A stretch of DNA of 64,000 nt from Paenibacillus pabuli NBRC 13638 (GCF_001514495.1 NZ_BCNM01000013.1:62001-126000); one strand, 5' to 3'. Positions 8,855 to 17,775 are shown, counted from the first letter of the stretch. The notes: a model not told the origin generated them from the sequence alone. Numbers and translations are program-made.

Positions 8855-9139
8855 CTACTCTTTTGGCGTCGTTATTCTCTTCTTTACATAGAGTAAAACG
8901 TGAATTCCAGCGTATATAAACAGGACATTAAACAGATAAAGAAGAGCATTCACATATACATTGGAAAGGAACCAGATCGTATCATCAGGTTTCTTATAGT
9001 GATAATCAGTGAAAAATCGTAAAGGAAAACCATACTCTGTTCGTAAAGGCCCTTCCGTATAGGCTGTTCCTGGAATAAAGATCACAGCTAACACAGCAAG
9101 CCAAGCTGAAAGATTAAATATTCTTTTATTAAACGTCAA
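8855..9139 (-). CDS. Small two-TM membrane protein, 94 aa
   Basis: Unrecognised family. Two hydrophobic segments, at ~10-28 (LSAWLAVLAVIFIPGTAYT) and ~62-85 (VNALLYLFNVLFIYAGIHVLL), flank a ~35-residue extracytoplasmic or cytoplasmic loop. The C-terminus is basic (VKKRITTPKE). The only plausible start is TTG 9139 behind GGATGAG. It begins 6 bp after the stop of the isochorismatase-family gene and is probably co-transcribed with it. Function unknown. Confidence 0.6.
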   Translation of the reverse strand: MTFNKRIFNLSAWLAVLAVIFIPGTAYTEGPLRTEYGFPLRFFTDYHYKKPDDTIWFLSNVYVNALLYLFNVLFIYAGIHVLLYVKKRITTPKE

Positions 9140-9145
9140 TTCATC

Positions 9146-9673
9146 TCATCCATTCATTACATTTTCGGTATCCACCACATTCGCAAACATGCTCAGGACC
9201 GAATTGTGATGTTCTATAATCTGATCAGCTTGAAGAATGTTGGAATTCCATGTGCTGTGAGCATCACGAACCAAGGTTACTGCATAGCCAAGGCTACTTG
9301 CCCTGCGACAAGTCGTATCCACGCATATCTCCGTCTGCATGCCAGTCAGAATAAGATCCGTCACTCCGTTTTCTTGCAATTTCAGATTAAGATCGGTTTC
9401 GTGAAACGAATCAGGTGTCTGCTTTTCAATAATAAGGTCACCAGTGATCGGCGCAATGGACGGATGAATCGCCCAACCTGCCGTTCCACGCTCAAGGGGA
9501 CTCCCTGCTCCTTCACTGTGCTGAATGTAGATAACGGAGTGACCTTTTTGCCGAGCCTTGGAAATGACGTATTGTATTCTCTGAAGCAATATGTCCCCCT
9601 GATATACGGGATCTGATTCATCGAACATGGCTACCTGAACATCGATGACAAGAAGTGCAGAGTGGGTTGGCAT
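9146..9673 (-). CDS. Isochorismatase-family cysteine hydrolase
   Basis: 175 aa. The family triad is visible as D11 (LLVIDVQ), K84 (IIEKQ) and C117 (TGMQTEICVDTT), with the cis-peptide region before the Cys. Members hydrolyse isochorismate, nicotinamide or other amides and carbamoyl compounds. The single-domain form without an ArCP domain argues against a siderophore role. AGGAGGAATATAAG precedes the ATG. It is followed by a small membrane protein in the same direction. Confidence 0.88.
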   Translation of the reverse strand: MPTHSALLVIDVQVAMFDESDPVYQGDILLQRIQYVISKARQKGHSVIYIQHSEGAGSPLERGTAGWAIHPSIAPITGDLIIEKQTPDSFHETDLNLKLQENGVTDLILTGMQTEICVDTTCRRASSLGYAVTLVRDAHSTWNSNILQADQIIEHHNSVLSMFANVVDTENVMNG

Positions 9674-9719
9674 CTTATATTCCTCCTGAAAAATAATATT
9701 AAATCAGCACTTGTTATGA

Positions 9720-10142
9720 CTACTTCTTCCGTTTTCGCACCTTTAACAAACGTTCCAATCCCATATCAATCAACACAAATATTATAGCAGCTAGGACGCC
9801 AAATAAGGTCAAAACAATCGACTCTTTAAAATTTAAAATCTCTTCTCCCGCGCCCATGAGCAAATAATAGATATACATCCCTAGAACTCCAGCACATGCA
9901 TAACCCAGTATCCTTGTAATGAGATACAAAACATGATGAACGAATTGGATTCGGCTCAACAGATAATCCAGCAATAACGATAATGGTAGCCCAATCAATG
10001 TGATCAGGGGAGTCGCATATACAAGATAAGCAATAATATAAAAATCAAAGCTGTAGGATTCATTCATGGATATGATACTTGCAACCAAGGTAAAACAAAT
10101 GATCGTTAGAACAGTCGTCAGCAGCTTTCTTCCCATATTCAT
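9720..10142 (-). CDS. Integral membrane protein, about 140 aa
   Basis: Unrecognised multi-pass protein with about four hydrophobic segments: LTTVLTIICFTLVASIIS, YIIAYLVYATPLITLIGLPL, VLYLITRILGYACAGVLGMY and IVLTLFGVLAAIIFVLIDMG. It ends in the basic tail LLKVRKRKK. Start set at ATG 10142, 7 nt after GGGGGAG; a longer reading from 10232 would overlap the GrpB gene. Function unknown. Confidence 0.65.
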   Translation of the reverse strand: MNMGRKLLTTVLTIICFTLVASIISMNESYSFDFYIIAYLVYATPLITLIGLPLSLLLDYLLSRIQFVHHVLYLITRILGYACAGVLGMYIYYLLMGAGEEILNFKESIVLTLFGVLAAIIFVLIDMGLERLLKVRKRKK

Positions 10143-10182
10143 CCCACCACTCCCCCTGGTTAAAGATATAAAATGAAAGTTT

Positions 10183-10728
10183 TTAAACGTCAGATTTCCC
10201 CGGATGCCACCCGATTTCCTGAGACCATACATGAGCCTTCTCTAATATGCTCCACACCATCGGTCCTTTGCCTTCCACGTACTTTTGCCGCTGGTCCTGA
10301 TATAATGCCATAAGTCTGTGCTTCTCTTCTGCGTATTTCGTTCGATCCTCTGGATGTTCCCTCAAATAATCTCTAAAAAGCAAGTTCATTTGCTCAGAGA
10401 AGCTCCCTGTTTGTCTTACGTGTATATGTGTTCTCCTGCTCCCGGGTACTTCACGAAAATATCGCTTGGTTTTATCCGGATTTTCTTCTCTGAATACGAA
10501 TCCAACTGCTTCAATTTCGCGTTTATAGTTAGGCAGATCTTCGTAATTGAATACGGAAATTTGTATATCTATGATTGGCTTGGCATCCATTCCAACGATG
10601 GAAGTTGATCCGACATGATCGATCCGCACGGCCTTTTCTCCCAAAGCTTCTCTTAATGGCATCGCGGTTTCGAGGAACATGTGTCTCCAAGCAGGATTAT
10701 ATGCTGCAATTCTCCATTGATCTTCCAT
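10183..10728 (-). CDS. GrpB family (UPF0157) nucleotidyltransferase-like protein
   Basis: 181 aa. Family hallmarks are the N-terminal AYNPAWRHMF, the nucleotidyltransferase-like core VRIDHVGSTSIVGMDAKPIIDIQIS and the C-terminal YVEGKGPMVWSILEKA. GrpB proteins have a nucleotidyltransferase fold and are sometimes fused to dephospho-CoA kinase, but no firm activity is known. GGGAGGACTAC precedes the ATG. Confidence 0.9.
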   Translation of the reverse strand: MEDQWRIAAYNPAWRHMFLETAMPLREALGEKAVRIDHVGSTSIVGMDAKPIIDIQISVFNYEDLPNYKREIEAVGFVFREENPDKTKRYFREVPGSRRTHIHVRQTGSFSEQMNLLFRDYLREHPEDRTKYAEEKHRLMALYQDQRQKYVEGKGPMVWSILEKAHVWSQEIGWHPGKSDV

Positions 10729-10768
10729 GTAGTCCTCCCTTCAATTTCATTACGTATAGTTTCTATCA

Positions 10769-11641
10769 TCATTTCTCTGCATGATCTCTATAAACCAAGT
10801 GAGATGTTTCCTCTCCTGAAAGAAAACCTAATTTGGTATATAAATAGTCAGCCTTATTTCCTATAGTAACGAACAAACGAATGGTTGGAGAGAAACCGTC
10901 CAGATGAGAAATCGCCTTGTTTAACATATATCTTCCCAAACCCTGATTGCCATAGCCCGGTTTAACCGATATATCATACACAAGAGGCATATCCTCCCAC
11001 ATCGAAATCAAACAAAATCCAACGACCTCGTTCGTCTTTTTCTCTACTAAAACGGATGAAGCATTCAACAGCTCATCCTGACGGTTGTGTTCAAAATAAT
11101 AACTCACGTCATTCCGATATGTATCCAGATTTCCTTCATCCATTCCTCCACGATATGATTCGTTCATGACTTGAACAATGCTTGGCAAATGCTCCAATTG
11201 GGGTTTAATAGGAATATAATCAGTATCGAGATCTTTTTCAATCTTCTCTGTTGGTCTAATCATACATTTCCTTGTGTTTAACACTTCGAAACCAGCCGAC
11301 TTCAACACATCAATATGTTCAGCCAGAACATTGTAAGCATCTACCTTTGACTGATCCCCTGAATTTTGAATGGCATAATTCTTTAAGAAATGAACCATAT
11401 CTACAGTCAACGTGGACGGAGGAATCATGAAAAAAGATCCGAGTTCACTGCTTGTCAAAGAAATCCCGCCCACTCGTTGAGTGTCTTGATAGATCCAATA
11501 GCAATCACTTGCGCTTAGCATCATTTCTTGAAGAGATCCCCAACTGGGCCTAAACCAGATATTCTTTCTATACGTTGCAAAGTACTTGGCATAGATAGTT
11601 TGATTCGCTGCGACTAACGAATATGAAGTATTATCACTCAT
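10769..11641 (-). CDS. GNAT family N-acetyltransferase, two-domain
   Basis: 290 aa, about double the usual GNAT length. The C-terminal half (residues ~125-285) carries a clear GNAT domain with DISVKPGYGNQGLGRYML and DYLYTKLGFLSGEETSHLVY. The N-terminal half looks like a degenerate second GNAT-like domain. GAGAGGGAGAAGGCA precedes the ATG. Acceptor substrate unknown. Confidence 0.85.
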   Translation of the reverse strand: MSDNTSYSLVAANQTIYAKYFATYRKNIWFRPSWGSLQEMMLSASDCYWIYQDTQRVGGISLTSSELGSFFMIPPSTLTVDMVHFLKNYAIQNSGDQSKVDAYNVLAEHIDVLKSAGFEVLNTRKCMIRPTEKIEKDLDTDYIPIKPQLEHLPSIVQVMNESYRGGMDEGNLDTYRNDVSYYFEHNRQDELLNASSVLVEKKTNEVVGFCLISMWEDMPLVYDISVKPGYGNQGLGRYMLNKAISHLDGFSPTIRLFVTIGNKADYLYTKLGFLSGEETSHLVYRDHAEK

Positions 11642-11802
11642 TGCCTTCTCCCTCTCATTACAACTTAAACATCCTCAGTGGTTTATCCGAATATGATGTA
11701 CTATGTATTCGATTCTCAGCATACAACTCATTCTTTGCTACGGCTATACAATATATAAACAAGTGCTGCTACACTTTTGTTTGAGAAATCACGAAATTTG
11801 AC

Positions 11803-11832
11803 AAAAAAAGAGAAGGAACAACGTCCCTCCCC
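11803..11832 (-). terminator. Terminator of the GH43 gene
   Basis: On the minus strand GGGGAGGGAC and GTTCCTTCTC form a 10-bp stem (with G-U pairs) around GTT, followed immediately by seven T. It starts 9 bp past the GH43 stop codon. Confidence 0.8.
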
Positions 11833-11840
11833 TTACCTTT

Positions 11841-13331
11841 TCAAATATATTCACATTTAAATTTAGAAAACTCAGCTACAGAACCTTCGCCACTCGCATA
11901 AAGACCAATGAGCACGCCAGTAAATCCACCGGCAACTTCGGACGAAAGGTATTTCGTTTGTGCCGTACCTAAGAGGATGTCCTGCCCATCTGCATGAATA
12001 AAGAAGCTGTAGCGCTCATGGCTTGCCTGTATAACTAATGTGGCTTGATGATTACTTCCCAGTTCCACTTCATTTTCGACCGATTTGATATCCCCAATAT
12101 TCAAACGCTCAATTACCCTATACCTGCTCTGCTCTTTGCGAATGGCCAAGTCATAATGGTGCTGTTCATCCATATAGATGGTGATGCCTGCCTCACCATT
12201 CGTAAGACTAACCTCAACAGAGATGGTCGCGTCAAAGTCTTTTTGACGTATGCCAATGAATGTCGGGGATGCTGGAACATCCAGTGTCACTTCGGTTCCT
12301 TTTAACTTTATGTTGCCTTGCTCTAACAAGTAATTTTCTGTATTAGGATGACGAAGATAACACCAGTCCAGATTCCAATCCGTGTTCTCGAACGTATAGC
12401 TTTTCTTCTCTTGTTGAGTGACTTTGTCGGAAATACGATCGGTTTCAAAGCTCATAAGCGTCGTACCTTTATGCCCAGCCGTAAACCAGCCTTCCTCATC
12501 GAAGGTAACTGGCGTAAGGAATACTTCTCGGCCAAGATGATGATAGGTAAGCCATTGCCCACTCTGACGGAATCCCAAATGGAAGATCCACCAATTCCCT
12601 TCCTCGTCCTGAATCAGGTCGCCATGACCAACCCCCTGCAATTCGTAACCGCCCAGATTACGGTTGGTTAGAACAGGATTGTTGGCAAAGGGCTCGAAGG
12701 GACCGGAAGGAGAATCTCCCCGTGCATACGTGACCATATGACCGTATTCGGTTCCCCCTTCAGAGGCCATGAGGTAATAATATCCATTCATTTTATACAA
12801 ATGTGGACTTTCCAGATAACGTCCGCCTGATCCTTGCCATACGGAACGACTCGGGGTCTTTTTGTCACCTGTTTCAATGTCAATTTCACACTGAACGATT
12901 CCGCCAATCCCTTCATCGTCGGTCCCGTTGCTCATAAAGAAGGCCTTACCATCTTCAAAATACAAATCGGGATCAATTCCCCCTTGATCCACAATAATCG
13001 GTTCTGACCACTCCCCGTATATATCGTCAGTCCATATGTAGAAATTCTGACGCGTGGTGTCGTTGGTTGTGGTCATATAGAATCGCCCGTTATGGTATCG
13101 AATTGTAGGGGCGAAAACTCCACCGGAGCTGCTTACGGTCTCTAGATGAATCTGGCTTTTTCGGGTTAAACAATGACCGATTTGTGTCCAGTTCAATAAA
13201 TCTTTGCTTTCAAAAAGCGGGACGCCCGGAAAGTACTGAAAGGAACTGCACACCAGATAATAGGTGTCATCCACCTTGCAGATGCTCGGATCTGGATAGA
13301 ATCCTTTAATGACCGGATTGTGATATTTCAT
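11841..13331 (-). CDS. GH43 beta-xylosidase / alpha-L-arabinofuranosidase
   Basis: About 496 aa, cytoplasmic (no signal peptide). The five-bladed propeller of family 43 (residues 1-~290) has the catalytic base in GFYPDPSI (D14), the pKa modulator in GGIDPDLYF (D120) and the acid in RYLESPHLYK (E174). The C-terminal ~190 residues form the usual beta-sandwich (GITIYMDEQHHYDLAIRKE). Such two-domain enzymes release xylose or arabinose from oligosaccharides. Start set at ATG 13331 behind AGAGGTG; a GTG at 13340 would overlap that site. It is divergent from an ArsR-like regulator at 13507, and with the GH10 enzyme would complete intracellular xylo-oligosaccharide breakdown. Confidence 0.93.
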   Translation of the reverse strand: MKYHNPVIKGFYPDPSICKVDDTYYLVCSSFQYFPGVPLFESKDLLNWTQIGHCLTRKSQIHLETVSSSGGVFAPTIRYHNGRFYMTTTNDTTRQNFYIWTDDIYGEWSEPIIVDQGGIDPDLYFEDGKAFFMSNGTDDEGIGGIVQCEIDIETGDKKTPSRSVWQGSGGRYLESPHLYKMNGYYYLMASEGGTEYGHMVTYARGDSPSGPFEPFANNPVLTNRNLGGYELQGVGHGDLIQDEEGNWWIFHLGFRQSGQWLTYHHLGREVFLTPVTFDEEGWFTAGHKGTTLMSFETDRISDKVTQQEKKSYTFENTDWNLDWCYLRHPNTENYLLEQGNIKLKGTEVTLDVPASPTFIGIRQKDFDATISVEVSLTNGEAGITIYMDEQHHYDLAIRKEQSRYRVIERLNIGDIKSVENEVELGSNHQATLVIQASHERYSFFIHADGQDILLGTAQTKYLSSEVAGGFTGVLIGLYASGEGSVAEFSKFKCEYI

Positions 13332-13506
13332 TTGAGCCACCTCTTTTTCTATAATTCACATATTTGAGAATCCAACTTCATAAGCAGATAAAAAAATTAA
13401 ACACTATCGCAATCATACTTTCAATGTATTAGAGTTAAAGAACGAAGGTAATTTTATTAAATGAATATATATATGATTTCAACGACTTGCTAGGAGATGG
13501 TTAAGG

Positions 13507-14409
13507 ATGATCAAAGCGAATGGAGATCCAAAATTCATACCGTTATACGAAGCGCTGGCAAGCGAGGTTAGATGGAGGATCATGGATATGATTGCAGCTA
13601 GCGAAATGAATGTGAAGGATATTGCGGCTGCGTTAGAACTTAGTCCCTCCATCGTCACCATGCACATCCGAAAGCTTGAGCAAGCCGGACTGATTGATAG
13701 CCGGAGGATACGCCTGAATGGAGGGACGCACAAATTGTGTTTCCTCAAACAAAATAAAATCGAGATCGAACTGCCCTCCGCCAACCGGACAACAAAAGTG
13801 AGAGAGCAGACCATTTCAGTGGGTCACTATACTGCCTTTGAAGTCCATCCTACCTGCGGTCTTGGGACGCACGAGAAAGAAATCGGTGTATGGGATGACC
13901 CACGCTACTTTCTCGATCCAGAGCGGGTTCACGCTGCCATCCTCTGGTTCGGCAAGGGATATGTCGAATACAAAACGCCGAACTATATGCTTCCCGAGCG
14001 GACTGCTAGGGTTATTGAAATTTCAATGGAAATGGCTTCTGAAGCACCTGGTTTACGAGATCATTGGCCATCCGATATTCGATTTACGTTTAACGGTATT
14101 TCACTTGGTACCTGGACAAGCCCTGCTGATTTCGGAAGAGCAGCTCGAGGTAAATATACGCCAGAGTGGTGGCATCGCAATGTAAACCAGTATGGATTAT
14201 TGAAGACGATTCGTGTGGATGAATCGGGTACGTATATGGATGGAGAGCGGATGTCGAATGTGACCATCAAGGATATCAACCTGAAGGAACCATTCTGGAC
14301 GCTTCGTTTCACAGTTGACGAGGAGGGAGCTAACGTCGGAGGATTAACACTCTATGGTTCCGGGTTCGGCAATCATGACCAGGATATTGTCATACGCGTA
14401 CAACATTAG
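13507..14409 (+). CDS. ArsR-like transcriptional regulator with C-terminal sensor domain
   Basis: 300 aa. The N-terminal winged helix (residues ~12-75: ALASEVRWRIMDMIAASEMN, DIAAALELSPSIVTMHIRKL) is ArsR-type. The remaining ~210 residues form a beta-rich domain I cannot name. It contains EVHPTCGL, VWDDPRYFLDPERV and TLYGSGFGNHDQDIVIRV, which read like a jelly-roll or carbohydrate-binding fold. No metal-binding Cys cluster is seen, so arsenic or metal sensing is unlikely. It is divergent from the GH43 gene with 175 bp between starts, so a role as sugar-responsive regulator of that gene is a fair inference. AGGAGATGGTTAAGG precedes the ATG. Its 3' end overlaps the opposing gene at 14390 by 20 bp. 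Confidence 0.85.
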   Translation: MIKANGDPKFIPLYEALASEVRWRIMDMIAASEMNVKDIAAALELSPSIVTMHIRKLEQAGLIDSRRIRLNGGTHKLCFLKQNKIEIELPSANRTTKVREQTISVGHYTAFEVHPTCGLGTHEKEIGVWDDPRYFLDPERVHAAILWFGKGYVEYKTPNYMLPERTARVIEISMEMASEAPGLRDHWPSDIRFTFNGISLGTWTSPADFGRAARGKYTPEWWHRNVNQYGLLKTIRVDESGTYMDGERMSNVTIKDINLKEPFWTLRFTVDEEGANVGGLTLYGSGFGNHDQDIVIRVQH

Positions 14410-14863
14410 TTTTTCTATATTCAACGCCATGAACATGAATCAGCACGTTCTGGGCTGCCAACCTTTCGAAAAAATCCAACATATCTCCAAAGGGATTTTC
14501 AAAATAGGCGATCAAATGTTCATAATTTGCAGTGGATTTCAAGAAGTTATAAAAAAAATAAGGGTCCATGTTTCCCACATCATCTTTGTTGCCGAGAGAA
14601 ACCTCCAACGTTTGGCCTGTTTCTGCATTCTCGAACATACAATGCTCACCATGGACATCGAAATGCCAGTTTCCACTCAAATACTCTTCACCGTTGAATA
14701 CTCCTTCATTGGAAAGCAAGTGGTACGCTCCATTGATGATCTCTTCATTTTCAGCCTGCCTGGTTTCCGATATCAATTTGTCGATCAATTCTTGTGCAAT
14801 TCTTTTGTACGTGTCCATCGCTTCCAATAATTCATCTGTTGTTTCTTTGGTTAAAGCGAGCAT
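14390..14863 (-). CDS. Hypothetical protein (possibly DUF6896-like), about 157 aa
   Basis: Soluble protein with a helical N-terminus (ELLEAMDTYKRIAQELIDKL). A mixed core follows with WHFDVHGEHCMFENAETGQT and a C-terminal segment YFENPFGDMLDFFERL. It resembles proteins annotated DUF6896, but I am not certain. Two starts compete: ATG 14875 (ribosome site directly adjacent) and ATG 14863 with GAGG 6 nt upstream, which I prefer. It ends convergently, overlapping the last 20 bp of the ArsR-like gene. Confidence 0.65.
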   Translation of the reverse strand: MLALTKETTDELLEAMDTYKRIAQELIDKLISETRQAENEEIINGAYHLLSNEGVFNGEEYLSGNWHFDVHGEHCMFENAETGQTLEVSLGNKDDVGNMDPYFFYNFLKSTANYEHLIAYFENPFGDMLDFFERLAAQNVLIHVHGVEYRKTNVVRV

Positions 14864-14890
14864 CTCTAGCCTCATTCCTTCTTTTCACCT

Positions 14891-15364
14891 TTAATTGGTT
14901 CTTATATGCCTTACCATAGCCACATTTTCCAGTTCTTGTTCCAATAACAAATCCAACAATCCATCAGGAACTAGCTTTACATCATCCATTGTTGTTGAAA
15001 AATAAGTGATTGGTTTCCAAACTGCCTTATAACGGATAGAACCTTCTAATCCAACAAATTCTTCCTGATTGTATTGAGATTTATCTATAAATGATGCTTC
15101 ATAGATAAAATCAATTTCATGACCTAATTCATCTTCTATTCCAAAAATATTTTCAATAACGGAAATTAATCGGGGCTCTTCGATCTCTTGATCCAACTCT
15201 TCTTTAAGCTCCCTGATCAGAGTTTTCTTACTGTTCTCACCGAACTCTATCGTTCCACCAATAGGTCTGTAGAAAGTTGTTGAAATATCCGGGAAGTTAA
15301 TTTCCTGAACCAAAATGCGATCTTCTTTCCTCAAAATAGCTAGCGAGACAGAACGAATTTTCAT
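14891..15364 (-). CDS. NUDIX hydrolase
   Basis: 157 aa. The NUDIX box (G-x5-E-x7-RE-x2-EE) is present at GGTIEFGENSKKTLIRELKE followed by EL, within a beta-grasp-like fold. It hydrolyses nucleoside diphosphates linked to another moiety, with Mg2+ bound by the box glutamates. The substrate is unknown. AAGGAGAAAAAA precedes the ATG. Confidence 0.9.
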   Translation of the reverse strand: MKIRSVSLAILRKEDRILVQEINFPDISTTFYRPIGGTIEFGENSKKTLIRELKEELDQEIEEPRLISVIENIFGIEDELGHEIDFIYEASFIDKSQYNQEEFVGLEGSIRYKAVWKPITYFSTTMDDVKLVPDGLLDLLLEQELENVAMVRHIRTN

Positions 15365-15391
15365 TTTTTTCTCCTTAACCTATGTTTGTTT

Positions 15392-15883
15392 TTATCCCTT
15401 TGTACTAAATGTCTGAATGTACTTTCTGGTATCATCTCTGAATGTTTCCGTATAATGATCGTTTGTATAATCTTTTAACACCTTTCGCCAGAACGCTATT
15501 GCAGGAGTATTACTCTCCATCTGAGCGAGTGCCCAATCTGCTTTGTATAACTCAAATGTCTGAATCGCAGCAGCATAGCCAATCCCACTTCTTCTAAACT
15601 TCTTCAAGATCATAAAATCATAGATTACATGTGTAGGATCTGGATCGGTATCTAAATTTTCAAGAAGTACAATCACAAAGCCGGCTATAGTGCCAGAAAT
15701 CTTGATAAAATACGGCCTCCACCTATTATCACCTTCCCAAATGAAGTCAATATTCACATCGTATTTGCCTTCTTGATTGATATCCTCGCTTGTAAATTCG
15801 CTGAAATCATAATGGTACAGTTGATACAGATTCGATAACATATTTTTCTCTGCCAATTTTACTGGAATAAGGTCTACTATCAT
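15392..15883 (-). CDS. GNAT family N-acetyltransferase
   Basis: About 163 aa. Motif A region is DFMILKKFRRSGIGYAAAIQ, preceded by IAGFVIVLLENL. The end FWRKVLKDYTNDHYTETF resembles proteins annotated as predicted acetyltransferases acting on small molecules. ATG 15883 is chosen because GGGAGG lies 4-5 nt upstream; longer in-frame starts (15895, 15934) lack such a site. Substrate unknown. Confidence 0.82.
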   Translation of the reverse strand: MIVDLIPVKLAEKNMLSNLYQLYHYDFSEFTSEDINQEGKYDVNIDFIWEGDNRWRPYFIKISGTIAGFVIVLLENLDTDPDPTHVIYDFMILKKFRRSGIGYAAAIQTFELYKADWALAQMESNTPAIAFWRKVLKDYTNDHYTETFRDDTRKYIQTFSTKG

Positions 15884-15943
15884 AATGCCTCCCATAACTC
15901 TTTTATTTCTCACGTCTAAACATTGGTGCTCCAACGGATAGAG

Positions 15944-16354
15944 CTATTGACGGCTCGAACGCATTGCCTTTACATGTTTTAAACTGCCATCATTTAAGAA
16001 CTCTTTATATTCTTCGGATTCAACAGCGTAGATCGCCACTTTTCCTTGTGAATTATGATGAATTCCCCAACCATAGCGTTTGCCCAAGGAAGAAGTGCGA
16101 AGACAGGGTTGTCCTTTGGAGAAAAACTTGGTTCTCTCTAGTGATCTATGTTCATCCGGAATATCATTGCGCTGCGCGAATACTTCAAACATGACATCCT
16201 CTTGCGTATATTGATAAGGATGGTTTGTTATCATTTCATACTGTATAACTGGAACAGTTTTGGCGCCATTTTTCGCTTTGGGGATCTCTGCCACTTTAAC
16301 AGGACAATCTTCTGCAACTGCAATAAAGGTTTCATAATAGTTCATGTCTTTCAT
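15944..16354 (-). CDS. DUF6157 family protein
   Basis: 136 aa. The sequence has the features of the DUF6157 family: MNYYETFIAVAEDCPV at the start, a central QYTQEDVMFEVFAQR, FFSKGQPCLRTSSLGKRYGW and a C-terminal EEYKEFLNDGSLKHVKAMRS. No catalytic motif is known for the family and no function is proposed. GGGAGGATATATAG precedes the ATG. It stands among GNAT genes on the same strand. Confidence 0.8.
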   Translation of the reverse strand: MKDMNYYETFIAVAEDCPVKVAEIPKAKNGAKTVPVIQYEMITNHPYQYTQEDVMFEVFAQRNDIPDEHRSLERTKFFSKGQPCLRTSSLGKRYGWGIHHNSQGKVAIYAVESEEYKEFLNDGSLKHVKAMRSSRQ

Positions 16355-16419
16355 CTATATATCCTCCCATCCATTCAGAAAATTAAAGGATACGAATATA
16401 CAATCAAGCTTGAGCTGTT

Positions 16420-16848
16420 TTATACATATTTCTTAAAAGCCTTGCTGGATTCCCCATCGTACCCTAACTTCGTATAAAAGCCATGTGCTTCATGCCTGGA
16501 TGAACCGCTGGTGAGAAACACCTTTATACAATTTTTCTGTATGCATACATCCTCTATATACTTCATAAGGTCAGATCCATATCCCTTGCTCTGCACATGC
16601 TCCGTAATGATAACCCGCTCAACCACGCCAAACGGTCTATTTTCCACCAAGGCATCCAGACAAATATGTAAATGCGCAGTTCCAATAACCTGATCACCGA
16701 CTTCGTAAACAAATAAGAAACTGTTGGGATTATGCCTTACTTCTTCAATCCGCTCCGCCAGTACCTTTGTATTCAGGTTGTTCGGTAATAATTCTTTGTA
16801 CAACCTTTCAATAACCTCGACATCCCTTGCTTCGGCCTCTCTGATCAT
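16420..16848 (-). CDS. GNAT family N-acetyltransferase
   Basis: 142 aa, one GNAT domain. Motif A reads VERVIITEHVQSKGYGSDLM, followed by VFLTSGSSRHEAHGFYTKLG, the pattern of aminoglycoside N-acetyltransferase-like and PhnO-like members. GGAGTGGAACCTG precedes the ATG. It lies 13 bp from the upstream GNAT gene at 16862, so the two are probably co-transcribed. Confidence 0.87.
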   Translation of the reverse strand: MIREAEARDVEVIERLYKELLPNNLNTKVLAERIEEVRHNPNSFLFVYEVGDQVIGTAHLHICLDALVENRPFGVVERVIITEHVQSKGYGSDLMKYIEDVCIQKNCIKVFLTSGSSRHEAHGFYTKLGYDGESSKAFKKYV

Positions 16849-16861
16849 CAGGTTCCACTCC

Positions 16862-17317
16862 TCAACTTAAATAATAACTTAATATGATGTCACCATTGTC
16901 CTCGAATTCACCCGTCTCCTGAAACCCGGATTTCTTATACAAAGCGTTTGCCACCATGTTGTGCGGCACATGAGATACCCTGATTTGCTTGCAATCGGTT
17001 CTCTCTTTTAACTTATGAATCACTTCCTTGATCGCCAGTTTGGCGTATCCTTTCCCCTGGTATTTCTCATCAATCATGAATCGAAGTATCCAATAATATC
17101 CATCATTATATATCTCATTATCAAATAAAATAAAGCCTACCATGCGGTCCTCTGCAAAAATTCCATATGGCTTCGAGGTGATCTCCTTCGTCGCATGAAT
17201 TAAGGAATCTGCATTACTTGCTACCAAGTTCAGTTGGTCTTCGCGCGGTTTAAGCTGCATACACTCTAATTCGTTTTCTGGAGTTATACGTTGTAGATTC
17301 ACTTGCTTTTCATTCAT
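16862..17317 (-). CDS. GNAT family N-acetyltransferase (SpeG/PaiA-like)
   Basis: About 151 aa. The motif YWILRFMIDEKYQGKGYAKL and the end SHVPHNMVANALYKKSGFQE resemble diamine/spermidine acetyltransferases and BltD-type proteins. That assignment is by resemblance only. The start is ATG 17317 (10 nt after GGGGAG) or GTG 17323 (4 nt). It is in a same-strand series with GNAT genes at 16420 and 17347. Confidence 0.83.
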   Translation of the reverse strand: MNEKQVNLQRITPENELECMQLKPREDQLNLVASNADSLIHATKEITSKPYGIFAEDRMVGFILFDNEIYNDGYYWILRFMIDEKYQGKGYAKLAIKEVIHKLKERTDCKQIRVSHVPHNMVANALYKKSGFQETGEFEDNGDIILSYYLS

Positions 17318-17346
17318 ATTCACATATCTCCCCTTGAATTAAATGA

Positions 17347-17751
17347 CTAGATTTTTTTGATCAAAATAATCTCCAAAGGCTGCGTTTCCAGCAATAGAGA
17401 GCCTGCATCAACATACCCCAATTTTCTATAAAAGTGTTGTGCATGTTCATCTGACTGTGTAGAAGTCATTACAGCATCAAACCCTTTTTGCTTCATCAGA
17501 TGCTCCCAGTGCTGTACGACGGCTCTGCCAATCCCTCCACTACGATAGGGCTCGTCGATCCAGATCATATTCATGAAAGGAATGTTATCCCAAAAATACC
17601 CGTACCTCATCCATCCAATTCTTGATTCTTGCTCCCATATCATCAGGATTTCGTTCTCTTTGATCTTTGTCTCCACAAGCGAAGGATGGATATGTCGATC
17701 TCGTTCAAGAATATAACTGTGATCGGTCTCATCAGCATGTATAATCTTCAT
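17347..17751 (-). CDS. GNAT family N-acetyltransferase
   Basis: About 134 aa. GNAT core MNMIWIDEPYRSGGIGRAVV, then DEHAQHFYRKLGYVDAGSLL. Start set at ATG 17751, 8 nt after GGAGGAG; a longer reading from 17832 would run through the promoter. The promoter (-35 TTGCAT, -10 TATGAT) lies in a 32-bp segment that recurs exactly at 20135-20166. It heads the run of three GNAT genes ending at 16420. Confidence 0.83.
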   Translation of the reverse strand: MKIIHADETDHSYILERDRHIHPSLVETKIKENEILMIWEQESRIGWMRYGYFWDNIPFMNMIWIDEPYRSGGIGRAVVQHWEHLMKQKGFDAVMTSTQSDEHAQHFYRKLGYVDAGSLLLETQPLEIILIKKI

Positions 17752-17775
17752 TGTCATTGCTCCTCCCATTAAACT

